From assembly GCF_002127325.2 (NCBI RefSeq), contig NC_035437.2, positions 160,067,097-160,131,096 on the forward strand: a stretch of 64,000 nt of DNA, given 5' to 3'. Both the position numbers and the translations under genes were made by a program. The notes below the pieces were generated by a model. The model was not told the DNA's origin, did no database searches, and saw nothing but the letters and a program-made list of their open reading frames with translations. The DNA comes from Helianthus annuus. Lineage: Eukaryota > Streptophyta > Magnoliopsida > Asterales > Asteraceae. This document shows positions 11,527 to 23,937 of this stretch, in pieces. Numbering within the stretch: the first letter of the stretch is position 1; each line of letters starts with the position of its first letter.

Positions 11527-11894
11527 ACTGATCGAGCCACTGATTTAAGCCAATTAAGTATTTAGAAAATACTTAATTTTTATTAATTGTTATTCTGTGA
11601 TTATGTGTTTTATTATCTGACTAATTGTGTACAGTATGGGCAGATCTTTATATGCTAGCCAAAATAGCAATTAATACAAATCCTTAAATAATTTGACCCA
11701 AGTTTTAGTACCTTTATTATCTACAGTCTAGAAGCCTTATTCAGTAAATAAATAAATTTACAAATAAAACCTAGGGTGTTTTAAATTTCAGTTGTTTTGT
11801 TAATTACCCAGTATGAAATAATATTTAAAAGTTTTTCTATCAGATGTTGTTATAAATTTTAACTTAGTAATTGTGTGTATTTTGCTAAAACAGC

Positions 11895-12451
11895 ATGAGT
11901 GACTTGTCTGACGCCCTTCAGAATTTAAATCTCTATCCAGTAAGAATAGAGGTTTCCAGAGATTCAATAGGTATATATCAGACATAGAAGAACCTATAGA
12001 ATTCAACGCTTTACCTCTCGAGAAACCCAAGCCTAAGAAAATGGAAATTGGGGAAAGTTCTAGGCAAATTGAAAAGTTACCATCTCAGGAAGAGCTAGAT
12101 TTTATATTAGCAAGCTATAATACTATTAAGCCTGTTAATGAAAATGTTTTTATTCACTCTCTTGAAACACAACTACCAATTAACTTAGAACCAGCTATTC
12201 CAAACCCTTCAATCCACTCGCAACCTTTCGGAATAGACGGATGGTTGACTAATGAAATACAGTTACAAGACAATCCCTATAAGCTTTTTCCTCAGTTCAA
12301 TCTAGAACCTTTACCAAATCCACCAATGAGTAACGAGAATATGGCTGAACTCCGCCACTTTGGCAAAGAACTAATAGATACTGGGGATAGGATCCAAGAG
12401 AATGGGGGACAGATCTCCTGGAAATACGATGAGAGGGAACTCCATTACTAG
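11895..12451 (+). pseudogene. extra ORF upstream of gag, frameshifted
   Basis: An ATG at 11895 opens MSDLSDALQNLNLYP. The frame is lost around 11938 (a single-base indel is enough), and the next frame carries RFNRYISDIEEPIEFN and then an open stretch from 12041 to a stop at 12449-12451 (about 136 codons, including FGIDGWLTNEIQLQDN). The total would be about 185 residues between the leader and gag. It has no zinc knuckle and I recognise no domain. Most gypsy elements go straight from leader to gag, so this is either an additional ORF or a gag N-terminal module now detached by the MITE and stops downstream. The composition is acidic and polar. Confidence 0.5.
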
Positions 12452-12685
12452 AATATCATCTAACAAAGGATAGGGGATTTATGGAACTGTGGTTGTGTAA
12501 TAGTAATAGTCAAAATCAGTCTGTAAAATAATTACAAATAAAATTTTGTAAGATAAAATTTTGTATTGATGCCTACTATAACATATAAAAATGGGAATCG
12601 AGAAATCGATTGTTTTGGCTATATGTATATTGTGAAATGGGTATGATGATTTTGTGTATAATTGTTATTTATTTGATACTAATGA

Positions 12686-12686
12686 G

Positions 12687-12778
<92 letters not shown>
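12686..12778. repeat. (TA)n microsatellite, left flank of MITE
   Basis: About 46 TA units directly abut the MITE, and a shorter TA run continues on its other side (13994-14010). The element therefore lies within a TA microsatellite. Confidence 0.95.
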
Positions 12779-12781
<3 letters not shown>

Positions 12782-13995
12782 TAGAGGATCCTGTAAAAAA
12801 GGCCTAAAGTGTGAGAAAGGTAAGAAAGAATCTACACTATTAGATCTTTGATCTAATGGTTGAGATTAATAGGGACCATATTGTAAAATTTGATTTATTT
12901 TTTGGACTGAATTGAAAATTCCAGGGGTAATAAAGTCTTATATCCATTAAAAAAATGGAAACTGTAAATCATAATCCCTATAATCTCTCTCTCTCTCTCT
13001 CCAGATGATCTCCATCTACGATCAAAGATCTCTCTCATAATCACGACCGCGGCCAATCGGAAATCGGAAGATCAAACACGACAGCGACAACGGCGGCGGT
13101 GGTGGTACGAGCGGCAGCGGCGGTGGTGCTGGTGCGAGCGACAGCGGCGGTGGTGCTGGTGCGAGTGGCAGCGGCGGTGGTGGTGTTGGATCGACAGTGG
13201 TGGTGCGACGGTGGTGGTGCCGGATTTGGCAGTGGTGGTGGTCCTGCGATCTCTTTCTATCTACATCGAACGGCGCCGGAAGTGGAGAAGATGATACAGA
13301 GGTGTTATATTTTTTCATTAATGGTGTTTTTTTTTTCTTTTATGAATGGTGTTTTTTTTCTTTTCTGAATGGTGTTATTTTGTTTCTGAATGATGTTATT
13401 TTCTTTTTTCTGAATCGTGTTATATTTATTTACTGAATGGTGTTATATTCTTGTACTGAATGGTGTTATATTATTTACTGAATGGTGTTATTTTGTTTAC
13501 TGAATGATGTTATTTTTTGTTTACTGGATGGTTTTTTTTTTTTTGTTTCTGAATGGTGTTATTTTGTTTCTGAATGGTGTTATTTTGTTTCTGAATGGTG
13601 TTATTTTTTGTTTACTGAATGGTGTTATATCTTGTACTGAATGGTGTTATTTTGTGTACTGAATGGTGTTATATTTTTGTTTACTGAATTGTGTTATATT
13701 ATTTTCGTAAAAACACCATGAATTGAACTATGAATTTTTTTAAAACACCATGTCATGAACATGGGCTCTGATTCTGTGAATGATGCAAAAAAAATTAAAA
13801 TGAATGATGTTATGGACGGTTATATTCCTTAAATCAAGGATTTTCTCTCTCCAAATCCTTAAATCAAGGATTACCATATTTGAATTTGTTAATGCATTTA
13901 CAATCTTACCCTTTTCAATTAATTTAGATCTAATGGTTGAGATTCTTTCTTACCTTTCTCACACTTTTGGTCTTTTTTACAATAACTCCACCCTA
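12778..13995. mobile_element. TIR element inserted in TA microsatellite
   Basis: Inverted ends align for about 55 bp: left TAGGTAGAGGATCCTGTAAA with AAAGTGTGAGAAAGGTAAG, right (reverse complement) TAGGGTGGAGTTATTGTAAA with AAAGTGTGAGAAAGGTAAG. It is about 1.2 kb with no transposase. The interior has a CT run (12981-13000), a GGTGGT-rich block (13090-13250) and a minisatellite. Target (TA)n fits families known to insert in TA repeats. The superfamily is not assigned. Confidence 0.75.
13330..13690 (+). repeat. CTGAATGGTGTTAT minisatellite
   Basis: About 15 imperfect copies of a 21-25 bp unit built on CTGAATGGTGTTATTTTGTT, with variable T runs. It lies inside the TA-flanked element, so it was carried in by the element or expanded after insertion. 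Confidence 0.85.
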
Positions 13996-14020
13996 TATAT
14001 ATATATATATCAATTATCAA

Positions 14021-15658
14021 ATGTAAAACGCGAATAATGAACCAGTTAATGAGATTACTCAATCTGAGCAACAACCGGGGGATCAATATATGACTAGGCA
14101 GGATATAGAAAATATCGTTGCTCAAGGGATAGGCAACACTATTCCAACAATAATTGCTTAAGGGATAGCCAACGCTATTCCAGCAATCGTTGCTGCTGTT
14201 AAAAATCCAATAGAACCGCAACAAATCGTTCCTAGCAAACGTATTTCCGAAGATAACTTCAGTAATAGCGTAAACGGAGGCAATAATCATGTTAATCATG
14301 ATAATGAACCACGACAAACTCCGCTCCCTAAGAAAATGAAAGCTGCAACGCCTGGTTGCACTTATAAGGAATTTCTTGCTTGTAAACCCACTGAGTTTGC
14401 AGGCAATGAAGGAGCAATTGCGGCACTGCGTTGGTTAGAGAAAACCGAGGCAGTAATTGCCATAAGTAACTGTGCTCAGGATGATCAGGTCATGTACGCA
14501 TCAAACCTTTTCAAAGAAGGGGCGCTAGAATGGTGGAATACGGTGTTACAAGCAAAAGGAAGAAGGATGGCGTATGCTATGAACTGGGAAGAATTTAAGA
14601 GCCTTGTAGAAAGAAAATTCTGTCCCGAATATGAAAAGGAACACGTGACAAATAAGTTTTTAACCCACCGGATGGTGGATGTAGATTGTCAAAAGTATAC
14701 TTCGACATTCTTCGAGTATGCTCGAGTAGTACCAACCCTGGCTTCGCCAGAGCCGGTACTTATTTCCCGTTATATTTGGGGATTGATTGCTGAAATCCGT
14801 AATATCGTCAAGGCTGCGAAACCTCGCACAATTGATGATGCGGTGGACTTAGCCAATACTCTGACTGACGAACTAGTACGGACAAGAGAAGAAAATAGAA
14901 GGAAGGAAGTAGCCCAAAAGATTACCCAAGGATTCCGTCCGGGTAACCATAACAATTTCAAGAAAGGAGGGAATGGGCAATCTTCCACTAACCCATTTTG
15001 CGATTCTTGCAAAAGAAAGCATTTTGGAAGATGCAAAGGATATTGCAATTTTTGCAAAATTCTGGGGCATCAAGAAGAAGACTGCAGGAGGAAGAGATTT
15101 TCAGTCTGCTACAACTGTGGAGAAGCTGGACATCTTAGGCCAGATTGTCCAAAACTGAACAAATTATCTAACAATAAAGCCAAACCCGCAGAAGAAGCAA
15201 AAAGGAATGTAAGAGCCTTCCAACTGACTGCTCAGGAAGCAGAGCTCATTCCAGATGTGATAGCCGGTACGTTCTTAGTTTACAACGTTTACCCAAAAAT
15301 ATTATTTAACTCTGGTGCAAACCAAAGTTTTATAAATACTTCATTCTATCAAGCTCTTAACTTACCATTAACCAAACTTAGGCAAATCTTTACAATCGAA
15401 ACGGCAGACGGAAAATCTGTTAGCATAGATAAAGTTTTGCAAAAGGAAAATATAGAACTCTCAGGTCATAAATTCTTTGCAAACCTATTACCTATAAAAT
15501 TAGCTGAATTTGATGTTATGTTAGGAATGGATTGGTTAGTAGCCAACCATGCTCGAATTCTCTGTGATAAGAATTTTATAGAAATTCAGGCACCCGCCGA
15601 AGAAGTAATTGTGATTACAGAAATAAACCACGTAAAGTCACGAAGTTCATATCAGTAA
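14021..15658 (+). pseudogene. gag-pro: gypsy gag-protease, interrupted by stops
   Basis: Gag forms the virus-like particle, and the fused aspartic protease would cut it. The frame can be traced from an ATG at 14021, but codon 2 is TAA and another TAA stands at 14159. From 14336 it is open for 440 codons. The retrotransposon gag domain lies around residues 30-150 of that frame (EWWNTVLQAKGRRMAYAMNW region). A nucleocapsid follows with CNFCKILGHQEEDC and CYNCGEAGHLRPDC (two CCHC knuckles, about 15045-15145) and then a retropepsin-like domain. The protease active site reads NSGA where DSGA is expected (about 15311), so it should be inactive. GMDWLVANHARILCDKNF marks the protease end. The frame ends at TAA 15656-15658. 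Confidence 0.88.
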
Positions 15659-16053
15659 TGAAAGTTGCTAGTTATGAACGAAAGCAAGGAATAGTATATA
15701 TGATTTTAGTAATCATTAGTACTAAGAGTAAAGAACTTAAGGAAATTCCTGTAGTTTCAGAATACCCAGATGTATTCCCAGAAGAATTACCAGGGTTACC
15801 ACCAGATAAGGAGATAGAATTTAGGATTCATCTAAATCCAGAAACTATACCGATAGCCAAGGCACCTTAACAGTTAGCATTCACAGAAATATTAGAACTG
15901 AAAAATCAATTAGATAAATTATTAAGTAAAAGTTTCATACAACCTAGTGGGAGGGGACATCAGTGTTGTTTATTAAGAAAAAGGATGGTCCGATGAGAAT
16001 GTGTATTAATTATAGAGAATTGAATAAGGTCACAATTAAGAATCGATACCCAT
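15659..16053 (+). pseudogene. pol: gypsy RT, N-terminal part
   Basis: Continues from the protease in the same family order: YPDVFPEELPGLPPDKEIEF (about 15760-15820), then a stop at 15868, a frameshift near 15950, and [21 protein letters not shown] (around 15970-16030). It breaks at the CCCAT target site of the nested element and resumes at 25501. This is the fingers part of reverse transcriptase. Confidence 0.88.
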
Positions 16054-16997
16054 TGTGACAACCCGAACTCTCAAGGTTAGTGATGTTTTATCTCGTGATC
16101 TTAACTTCTAGTTATCCCTCTCGGGTGCGTTGAATATTCTGTACTCGTACCGCTTCGTTAAGCTTTGACCTAAATGCATGTTAACCTTGTTAAATGTTAC
16201 TTAATAGGTGGGCCGCACTTGTGAATACATTTGGGTCACTTTTGCATTTAAAATAACCGGCCTAATTCCCATGTGCTTGTTTCATGATACATCTCGGCCC
16301 AATCCCTCCCTTAAACAGCTCGGCCCAAACCCCCCCTCTTTTATGTATACGTAAACATGTGGGGGTGACAAAATTCTTGGTAAACATTGCAACCCTAGAA
16401 TTGTTTTCTCTTCTTTGATTGGTGACGGCAGGAGAAACTTTTCCCCCCTTCTTACGAAACACTATTCCAACCAATCTTATTATTGGGTTAGTAATTTCTT
16501 TTGCAAGTTATATGATGAATATGCTTTGTAGTTGTTTAGTAGCGATCAAGTTGTACATGATATATGCAAACTGTGAATTGAACCATGTATATATTGATCT
16601 TTATTCGATGATCTTGTGCATGTGCAATCTGATATGTATGTATGTCGATGTATGATGATGATGTATGTCGATGTATGATGATGCTGTATACTTGTGCATG
16701 CAACAAATAAATGGTTCATAACAACTTTTGACGTAACAGTTGTGTAACGGCCCAATAGAATCAAAGTTAAAGGGTTGATGACTTTGAATAGAAAATGGCG
16801 GCCCATGTGTATTTGTAACCTTGAACAAATCACACCATGTGCACATCTTATTAGTGTTGTCAGGAAAGTCAAGGATATTAATTTATGTGAGTTAAATGAT
16901 GTGATGGTGTCTTGTTTGTTGTTGTTGGGATCTGAATACATAGGACATAGTAGTTCACATGCTTTCATTAATAGGGTGATGTAAGAATTAGGGGTAT

Positions 16998-17033
<36 letters not shown>

Positions 17034-18595
17034 GGTTTGGATATTATTTCATGTTGGAGTAGGAATAATCTTATCACCATCAGAAGGTGGTTGTGATTAT
17101 TGGTTTGAAAATCTACTATATGTTATTAGGTGAGAACCGATAACAAGTATAGGTTCACAAAAAATATTGGTTGCATGATTATTTTGTTCAGATTTGATAG
17201 GGATAGTTCAATGTTACTCGTTAAATTGATTACTTGTTTATAGAATACGAATAACGATGATATATGTATATAAATAATTTGGACTGTTAATAGAATGAAC
17301 TAATAAATGCATGAATTGAGTTGGGCCGCAATTGAATAACAAGATTTTATGAATAAGGACCCACTATGTTGTATTGGTTCATGGGTTGCGTAATTGGGCT
17401 TTATGTTTCAAATGAATTCGGTGGTGCTGGGTTGCATCTTTGGGCTGTGACCGAGTCAACGGGGGTGGAAGGTTGAATGTTATGAGTCTTGTGAGGTGTG
17501 GACTTGAAACGTGAACGAGTAATTGAACCAACCACTCGCTATGTGATTTTACGATGATAATGAATTAGTATGTCATATGAATTACTAGGGTGACTTGTAT
17601 AATGTTATGTGCAATTTGTGTACGCTACAAGTACAGTGTGTGTATAGGATACGTACTCTTTACGTATATGACTGATTGTATTTGGTAACCACACTAGGAT
17701 TTGGGTTGATCAATCTGGACGGGTAACTTAACATACCGAGCAAATCAAAGATGAGTTCACTGCACTTTTCTAAGCATGCGTCCCGGTGGTTTGGGACATC
17801 TGGTAAACATTTCTGAAGGGAATACTGGGTAAACTGTTATCTGGGATGTTGGTTATTGAACACAGTGTAAATCATGTAAGACCCCATACATCTACCGTGT
17901 TGCTGAAGAAGCAACGAGGTACTTAGTTGATAGCGCTATTAGGTTTGGCACCCTCACACCGGGCCGAAAGGACGGGCGTGAACTAATTACCTGGACCTTA
18001 TGACCAATGCCTAATTAGAGGCATTGGGGTTGGGCATTCTCATCGTGTACATATAAGACCCCTTACATCTATTCAAGGTTGTTTGATACCTTGACCTCAT
18101 GACCAATGCCTAAATGGAGGCATTGGGGTTGGGCATTCACATCTAGTCGCCACATACGGTAATCGAGTAATAACAACATCAAAACAAAACGTTGAACTGA
18201 CTTAAACATACATCTGGTAACTAAACACGTTAACAAAACTTTGAACTCACCAGCGTCGTCTGACACACTTGTCTGCATGCTTGCAGGTCGTTAGAATTCG
18301 TGACATGGACTTGCTATCTGGGAGTGCTGGAGTGGTCATGGATCGAGGTTCTTGGATTAACATATAGTTGATACATTACTTTTGAACATTTATTATGAAA
18401 CAGTTGTTAAACGATTTACTATATGCTTCCGCTACACAACTCTTTGAAATAATCTTATGATTGACATTTACTATTGGTAATTAATGACATGTTTTGTTTA
18501 AATACTATGCGTGGTTCAATGTGATTGGTGGCTCGAATCCTGGTACGTCACACATCCCGCGGGGTTCCCGCATGTGGTATTTTGGGGGTGTGACA
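16054..18595 (+). repeat. 5' LTR of nested gypsy element
   Basis: 2542 bp. It contains a TA microsatellite (17003-17028, shorter than in the 3' LTR), duplicated GACCAATGCCTAA...GGCATTGGGGTTGGGCATT segments (18001-18035 and 18100-18140), and ORFs with no protein similarity. Confidence 0.95.
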
Positions 18596-18598
18596 GTT

Positions 18599-18611
18599 TG
18601 GTATCAGAGCC
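18599..18611 (+). other. primer binding site, tRNA-iMet
   Basis: TGGTATCAGAGCC three bases after the 5' LTR of the nested element. Confidence 0.95.
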
Positions 18612-19518
18612 ACTGGTTATAGAGAACTTGGTTTTAAAACGTTTTTATAAAACCAGACTATAACCGAACAGTTTTGACAACAAAGAATATGACCATGACA
18701 CTCAGCTCCAGATTGCAAGGTTCGTCTCTCGTATACTCATTGTACTACGTAACTAGTGGACACTTACATATGATATTGCATGCTGGTGCACGTTAAACAC
18801 GATAGTATGAACTTACGTATCCCTTGCACATGTTATATGACTGATAGGGTGGTATTTCCCTAAACATTCGTGACTTATGTTATGTAATGCTCTTTGTTTG
18901 CTATTCGAGTTTGGGGGAAACATTCGACATGAGTTAGGAGGAACTGAGATGAGCATGCAAATCACAATATTATTGTGGGTGCACACATAATAATAATGTG
19001 AGGTGCATGCGAGTCACAGTGAGGCTTAACAAGTGAAGAAGAGGTTTCGCTCTGTTAATTGATGTTATGTTAGAACTCAGCAGTCTATAGGAGTCATAGT
19101 AGTGATTGTCTCCTACCTGAATATGATCTTTTCACCCCTTTCTGAATCCTTACGGATCTCGATGCTAACGAGTATCACCTGATCACACATCCGAACGCCT
19201 AGCGAATTGTGTAGAATGTTAGGTGCTAGTACGAACGTCCCTGAGTTGGATGGCTCAGCGTCAAATGATTAGACTATACTTTTCTCACTTATCTTTGTTT
19301 GCTGGAACTTAGCATGTTAACGCCTTAGATCCCGAAGTGTGATCACTTCTGCAGCACTCTCACGACATACCGTCCATTACTCAGTCAACTTGCAAGAACG
19401 ATGGACAAGAGGGTAAACGTAGTACCTTACCGACTTCAGCATTTGAACGACCCTAGTTACCGGCATCGAGCAACAGCGATTTGACTCTAATCGAATCCTC
19501 AACCCCAGCCAGCGACTC

Positions 19519-22500
19519 TTGGGAGTTGACTTTTACGAACCAATCGGGACAAAATCGATGACGATTGACTGTAGAGCGGACTGTGTAACCGCCCGCACTA
19601 TGAGTAGTGCCTTAGAACATGGCACAGAGTGTGAAAAGATGGACCTTGATGGTGAAAGGATGCGGGACACCGTTACGGGCAATAATATTAGAGGCAACAG
19701 TCGTGGCAACATCAAGGTACTCGTGATCGTAGCTTACAGTATGGAAACGAAGGCGACCTCGACAAGGATTGACAACCAAGGGAACGGCGGCAGAACTGGA
19801 AATTCTCGTGACGAAAACAACACTAGAAATGAAGCTCGTGGGAGGACATTTAGTATTGTCATAGGCTATACTGGGCGTAATAGCAACACGATAGCTTGGA
19901 CGGGTAGCTATTCGCTTCGTCTCTGTTCTGTTTAACCCTGATGCTTCTTGAAACCGAACCTGTTGTGGAGTCGGCTGATGCAAGTCAATTGAAGCCCTAT
20001 ATGTTCGCTGGGATGCAAGCTCGACCTTGGGGGAACAGGTGTTCGACATCGACCTTCCTTCCACTACCCCTGATGGTTACAATGCAGTAGTTAGCGTGGA
20101 TTGGTTATTCAAAAATCGCGCACACATACCTTGTGAGGAGGAAATTTTGTGTGGAGAATCGTTCGAAAACAACAGAGTGTCGCAAAGGTTAGCGCCATAT
20201 CAGCTACGAAGGCCTAGCAGTGTCTACGGAGGGATCACCCTGCTACGCTAGCAACCGTTACTGATGTTGAGGCTAAGGAAAAGAGGATCAAGGATCCATC
20301 AATTGTTCGTGATTCCTCTCAGTGCGCTACCCGAGGAGCTTTCAGATTTACTTCCACCACCGCTAGGCAGAATCTTAGTTTGATCTCATGAAAGGAGCAG
20401 CCATGATTGCTCGTGCTACATACCGTCTTGCACCAGGAGGGTTGCAAGGACTATCTACAGGAACTGTTGGACAGGAGTTTTATTAGACTTAGTTTTGTTC
20501 GCTGTAGGGAGCCCCAGCTATATTCGGGAAGATAAAGCCTTTTCGTATGTGTACTGATTATCCAGAACTCAGCAAGGTGACATCAAGAACTGTTTGCCTC
20601 AACCATGTATTGACGGAAGACCAAGAGGAGAATGTTCCCGAAATGGCATATCGAATGCAATACGGCCGTTGCGACTTTGTCCACCATGGCCATTGAGTTA
20701 ATCAACACACCAGCAGCTTTATGGACCACATGAATCGATCGTATTTATGGATGACGTTCTGGGTCATTTCCAAGAGGAAGGAACATCATGGGCGGCATTT
20801 GTATCTTATTTTAGAGCTCCTGAGGGAGGAGCCACTCCGCGCGAAGTCTTGTTAAAGGTAATTTCTGGATTCGAGAGATACCTTTTTGGTCATATGATCA
20901 ACGAAGTGGGAATACACGTGGATCTCGCTAAGGACCCATTTCATTAGATATTGTTCGGCACCAAAGATCCCTTCGAGGATGCAGCAATTTCTTGGTCACA
21001 CTAGACTCTATCGCAGATTCACCACATGATTTTCGAAGGTCACGCAGCTTAAATCTCTTTAGCACAGTAGGGTGTTGTGTTCGTGAAAGACAAAACAGGA
21101 GGACGTCTTTTCAGCTTTCGAATCCCAGTTCTGCAATGTTTACACACCGACGCAACACGAGAAAGTGATGACTTACGTAATGGACTTACAGGAAGAACTG
21201 CACGAGTCACGACCTGAGGTGGAAGCCGTAGTCTTTGGATTTAAATGGGAGGCATTACTTGGACGGTACCAAATATACCACTTAGACCGATCACAAGGAC
21301 CTCCCATGTACCCTTGTTTCAAAAGAGCTAAACACGTGATGGTAACGTTGGGTGGAACTTTTGAATGAATACGACCGCGAAACTTGGACGTGCACGAGCT
21401 TTGCAGCCCGCTATCGACTCTAACTTACCTGATCAGACTTGCCTTGCTCAAACTGAAGAACCGAAGGAAGAGAGTTCTCAATTGTAGGTCGGACGATATT
21501 TGCTACTTCATCGAACGAATATGGACCTCCCTATACAACAACCTTTGGGAACTGGTACAGGCAAAGCACTCGGGTTTCGATATCCCATTCATTTGAGTTT
21601 TGATAGGATTAATTAAAACCTGAAGACCATGTACGAATGACCGGGCCTGAAGGCCCACATAGCAACGCATGAGATCGATGTTTGACTTGTGGGAAAGTCA
21701 ATGTGGGATATTGGCAACCAGAAACACCCATTTGGAACTGAGAACAGAATTGCCATGGAATCTGTCACTAGTCTGCCTACAACTCGAAACAGAAACGATA
21801 TCACCTGAGTGATCGTTGATTGTCTCACGATACCAACACACTTTCTTGCAATCAAGTAAACTGACGTGTCTTCACAGTTGTGAATGTTCCTCTGAGAGAG
21901 GCGGCTTCTAGGCACGAGGTGCCAACTCCTGTTACCTCTGAATTTGATATATGCATGATTTATGTCAGGCAATACGCAACACCCTTGGCTCACGTCTAGA
22001 CATGAGCATTACTTAGGACAAACGGTCAGAGTACATGAACCATCCTGACACTCGAAGACATGCTGCGAGCATGTGTGTGATTGACTTAGTGGAATTATGA
22101 AGGACACATATCTTTGGCTGAGCTCTACCGTAGAGGTTACCATTCTAGTATTCAGACAGCTCTGTTTGAGGCATTGCATGGACAGTAACGTTAATCTCCT
22201 TGTTGAATTGAGGCGGGTGACAACCAAATCACAGGTCCGGAACCTGTACTCGAAACTCTTGGGAAGATCGCTTGGATTGTAAATTATTTGGCGGCATTGA
22301 GCGACCGTCAGGAAAGACGATAAGCTTAAGAAACACTGGGAGTTCATTGTAGATGGTCGTATCATGTTAAAAATCTCACCCTGGGAGGGTGTGGTACGCT
22401 TGGGAAACATGGCAAGCTTAATTTACATTACGATGAGTTATTCGGAATTCTGGAAAGAATTGGTCACGCAGCCTACAAACTCGAGTTACCCAACGAATTG

Positions 22501-22780
22501 GATAACGTGTATGATATCATTTATGTCTCGAATATAAGGCAGTTTTTGTCCGATGAAACGCTTGTGATACTCTTATTGGAGTCTGAGGTTAATGACAGGT
22601 TGCAGTTGTTGAGGGAACTACTGAAATCATGGACTAGGATATCAAGATTCGTTAGCGTGGTCGAATCCCGATTGTGATAGTTCATTGGAACTCAAGACGT
22701 GGACCGGAGTTTATTGGAACTCAAACATGGGAGCGTGAGGATCATATGAAGCTTAAGTATCCTCAACTAATTCCTGATGA
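19519..22780 (+). pseudogene. eroded gag-pol of nested gypsy element
   Basis: Remnants appear in canonical order but in shifting frames. A gag tail with ARGRTF (about 19840) comes first. The protease end is DGYNAVVSVDWLFKNRAHIP (20070-20130). RT pieces include YRLAPGGLQ (about 20420) and FRMCTDYPELSKVTS (about 20540), then MDHMNRS and MDDVLGHFQEE where the FIDDIL motif should be (20720-20780). RNase H resembles LHESRPEVEAVVFGFKWEAL (about 21190-21250). The integrase core trace is TSLPTTRNRND and VIVDCLTIPTHFLAIK (21760-21860). The C-terminal region ends WNSRRGPEFIGTQTWERED (about 22680-22745), with a short internal duplication. Nucleocapsid knuckles and the RT catalytic DD are lost. No functional protein can be made. 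Confidence 0.82.
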
Positions 22781-22805
22781 TCAGTCTAAATCTGGTGAAG
22801 CTCGT

Positions 22806-22849
22806 GAATTTCGGGACGAAATTCCTCTTCAAGTTGGGGATGATGTGGC
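22806..22849 (+). repeat. duplicate of hairpin + polypurine module
   Basis: GAATTTCGGGACGAAATTC followed by CAAGTTGGGGATGATGTG repeats, about 100 bp early, the module next to the 3' LTR at 22909-22945. The stem's outer pair is G-C here and A-T there. Confidence 0.8.
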
Positions 22850-22908
22850 ACCTGAGCAAAACCCGCAGCAATCTTGATTTCTCACTTCATTCTCTGTGTT
22901 TACTTGTC

Positions 22909-22945
22909 AAATTTCGGGACGAAATTTCTTTCAAGTTGGGGATGA
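22909..22945 (+). other. pre-PPT hairpin and polypurine tract (nested element)
   Basis: Stem AAATTTCG/CGAAATTT with spacer GGA (22909-22927), then CAAGTTGGGGATGA (22932-22945) directly before TGTGACAACC of the 3' LTR. The purine run primes plus-strand DNA synthesis. Confidence 0.85.
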
Positions 22946-23889
22946 TGTGACAACCCGAACTCTCAAGGTTAGTGATGTTTTATCTCGTGATCTTAACTTC
23001 TAGTTATCCCTCTCGGGTGCGTTGAATATTCTGTACTCGTACCGCTTCGTTAAGCTTTGACCTAAATGCATGTTAACCTTGTTAAATGTTACTTAATAGG
23101 TGGGCCGCACTTGTGTATACATTTGGGTCACTTTTGCATTTAAAATAACCGGCCTAATTCCCATGTGCTTGTTTCATGATACATCTCGGCCCAATCCCTC
23201 CCTTAAACAGCTCGGCCCAAACCCCCCCTCCTTTATGTATACGTAAACATGTGGGGGTGACAAAATTCTTGGTAAACATTGCAACCCTAGAATTGTTTTC
23301 TCTTCTTTGATTGGTGACGGCAGGAGAAACTTTTCCCCCCTTCTTACGAAACACTATTCCAACCAATCTTATTATTGGGTTAGTAATTTCTTTTGCAAGT
23401 TATATGATGAATATGCTTTGTAGTTGTTTAGTAGCGATCAAGTTGTACATGATATATGCAAACTGTGAATTGAACCATGTATATATTGATCTTTATTCGA
23501 TGATCTTGTGCATGTGCAATCTGATATGTATGTATGTCGATGTATGATGATGATGTATGTCGATGTATGATGATGCTGTATACTTGTGCATGCAACAAAT
23601 AAATGGTTCATAACAACTTTTGACGTAACAGTTGTGTAACGGCCCAATAGAATCAAAGTTAAAGGGTTGATGACTTTGAATAGAAAATGGCGGCCCATGT
23701 GTATTTGTAACCTTGAACAAATCACACCATGTGCACATCTTATTAGTGTTGTCAGGAAAGTCAAGGATATTAATTTATGTGAGTTAAATGATGTGATGGT
23801 GTCTTGTTTGTTGTTGTTGGGATCTGAATACATAGGACATAGTAGTTCACATGCTTTCATTAATAGGGTGATGTAAGAATTAGGGGTAT

Positions 23890-23937
<48 letters not shown>

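Noticed and set aside
12654..12851. ORF of alternating Tyr-Ile
   Set aside because: Translation of the TA microsatellite.
13022..13436. Ala/Val- and Pro-rich ORFs on both strands
   Set aside because: GGTGGT repeat tract within the TA-flanked MITE.
16262..17001. Several overlapping ORFs (70-151 aa) repeated at 23154-23893
   Set aside because: They lie inside the two LTRs of the nested gypsy element and are duplicated only because the LTRs are. No domain.
18069..18278. Minus-strand ORF repeated at 24974-25183
   Set aside because: LTR sequence again, with no protein signature.
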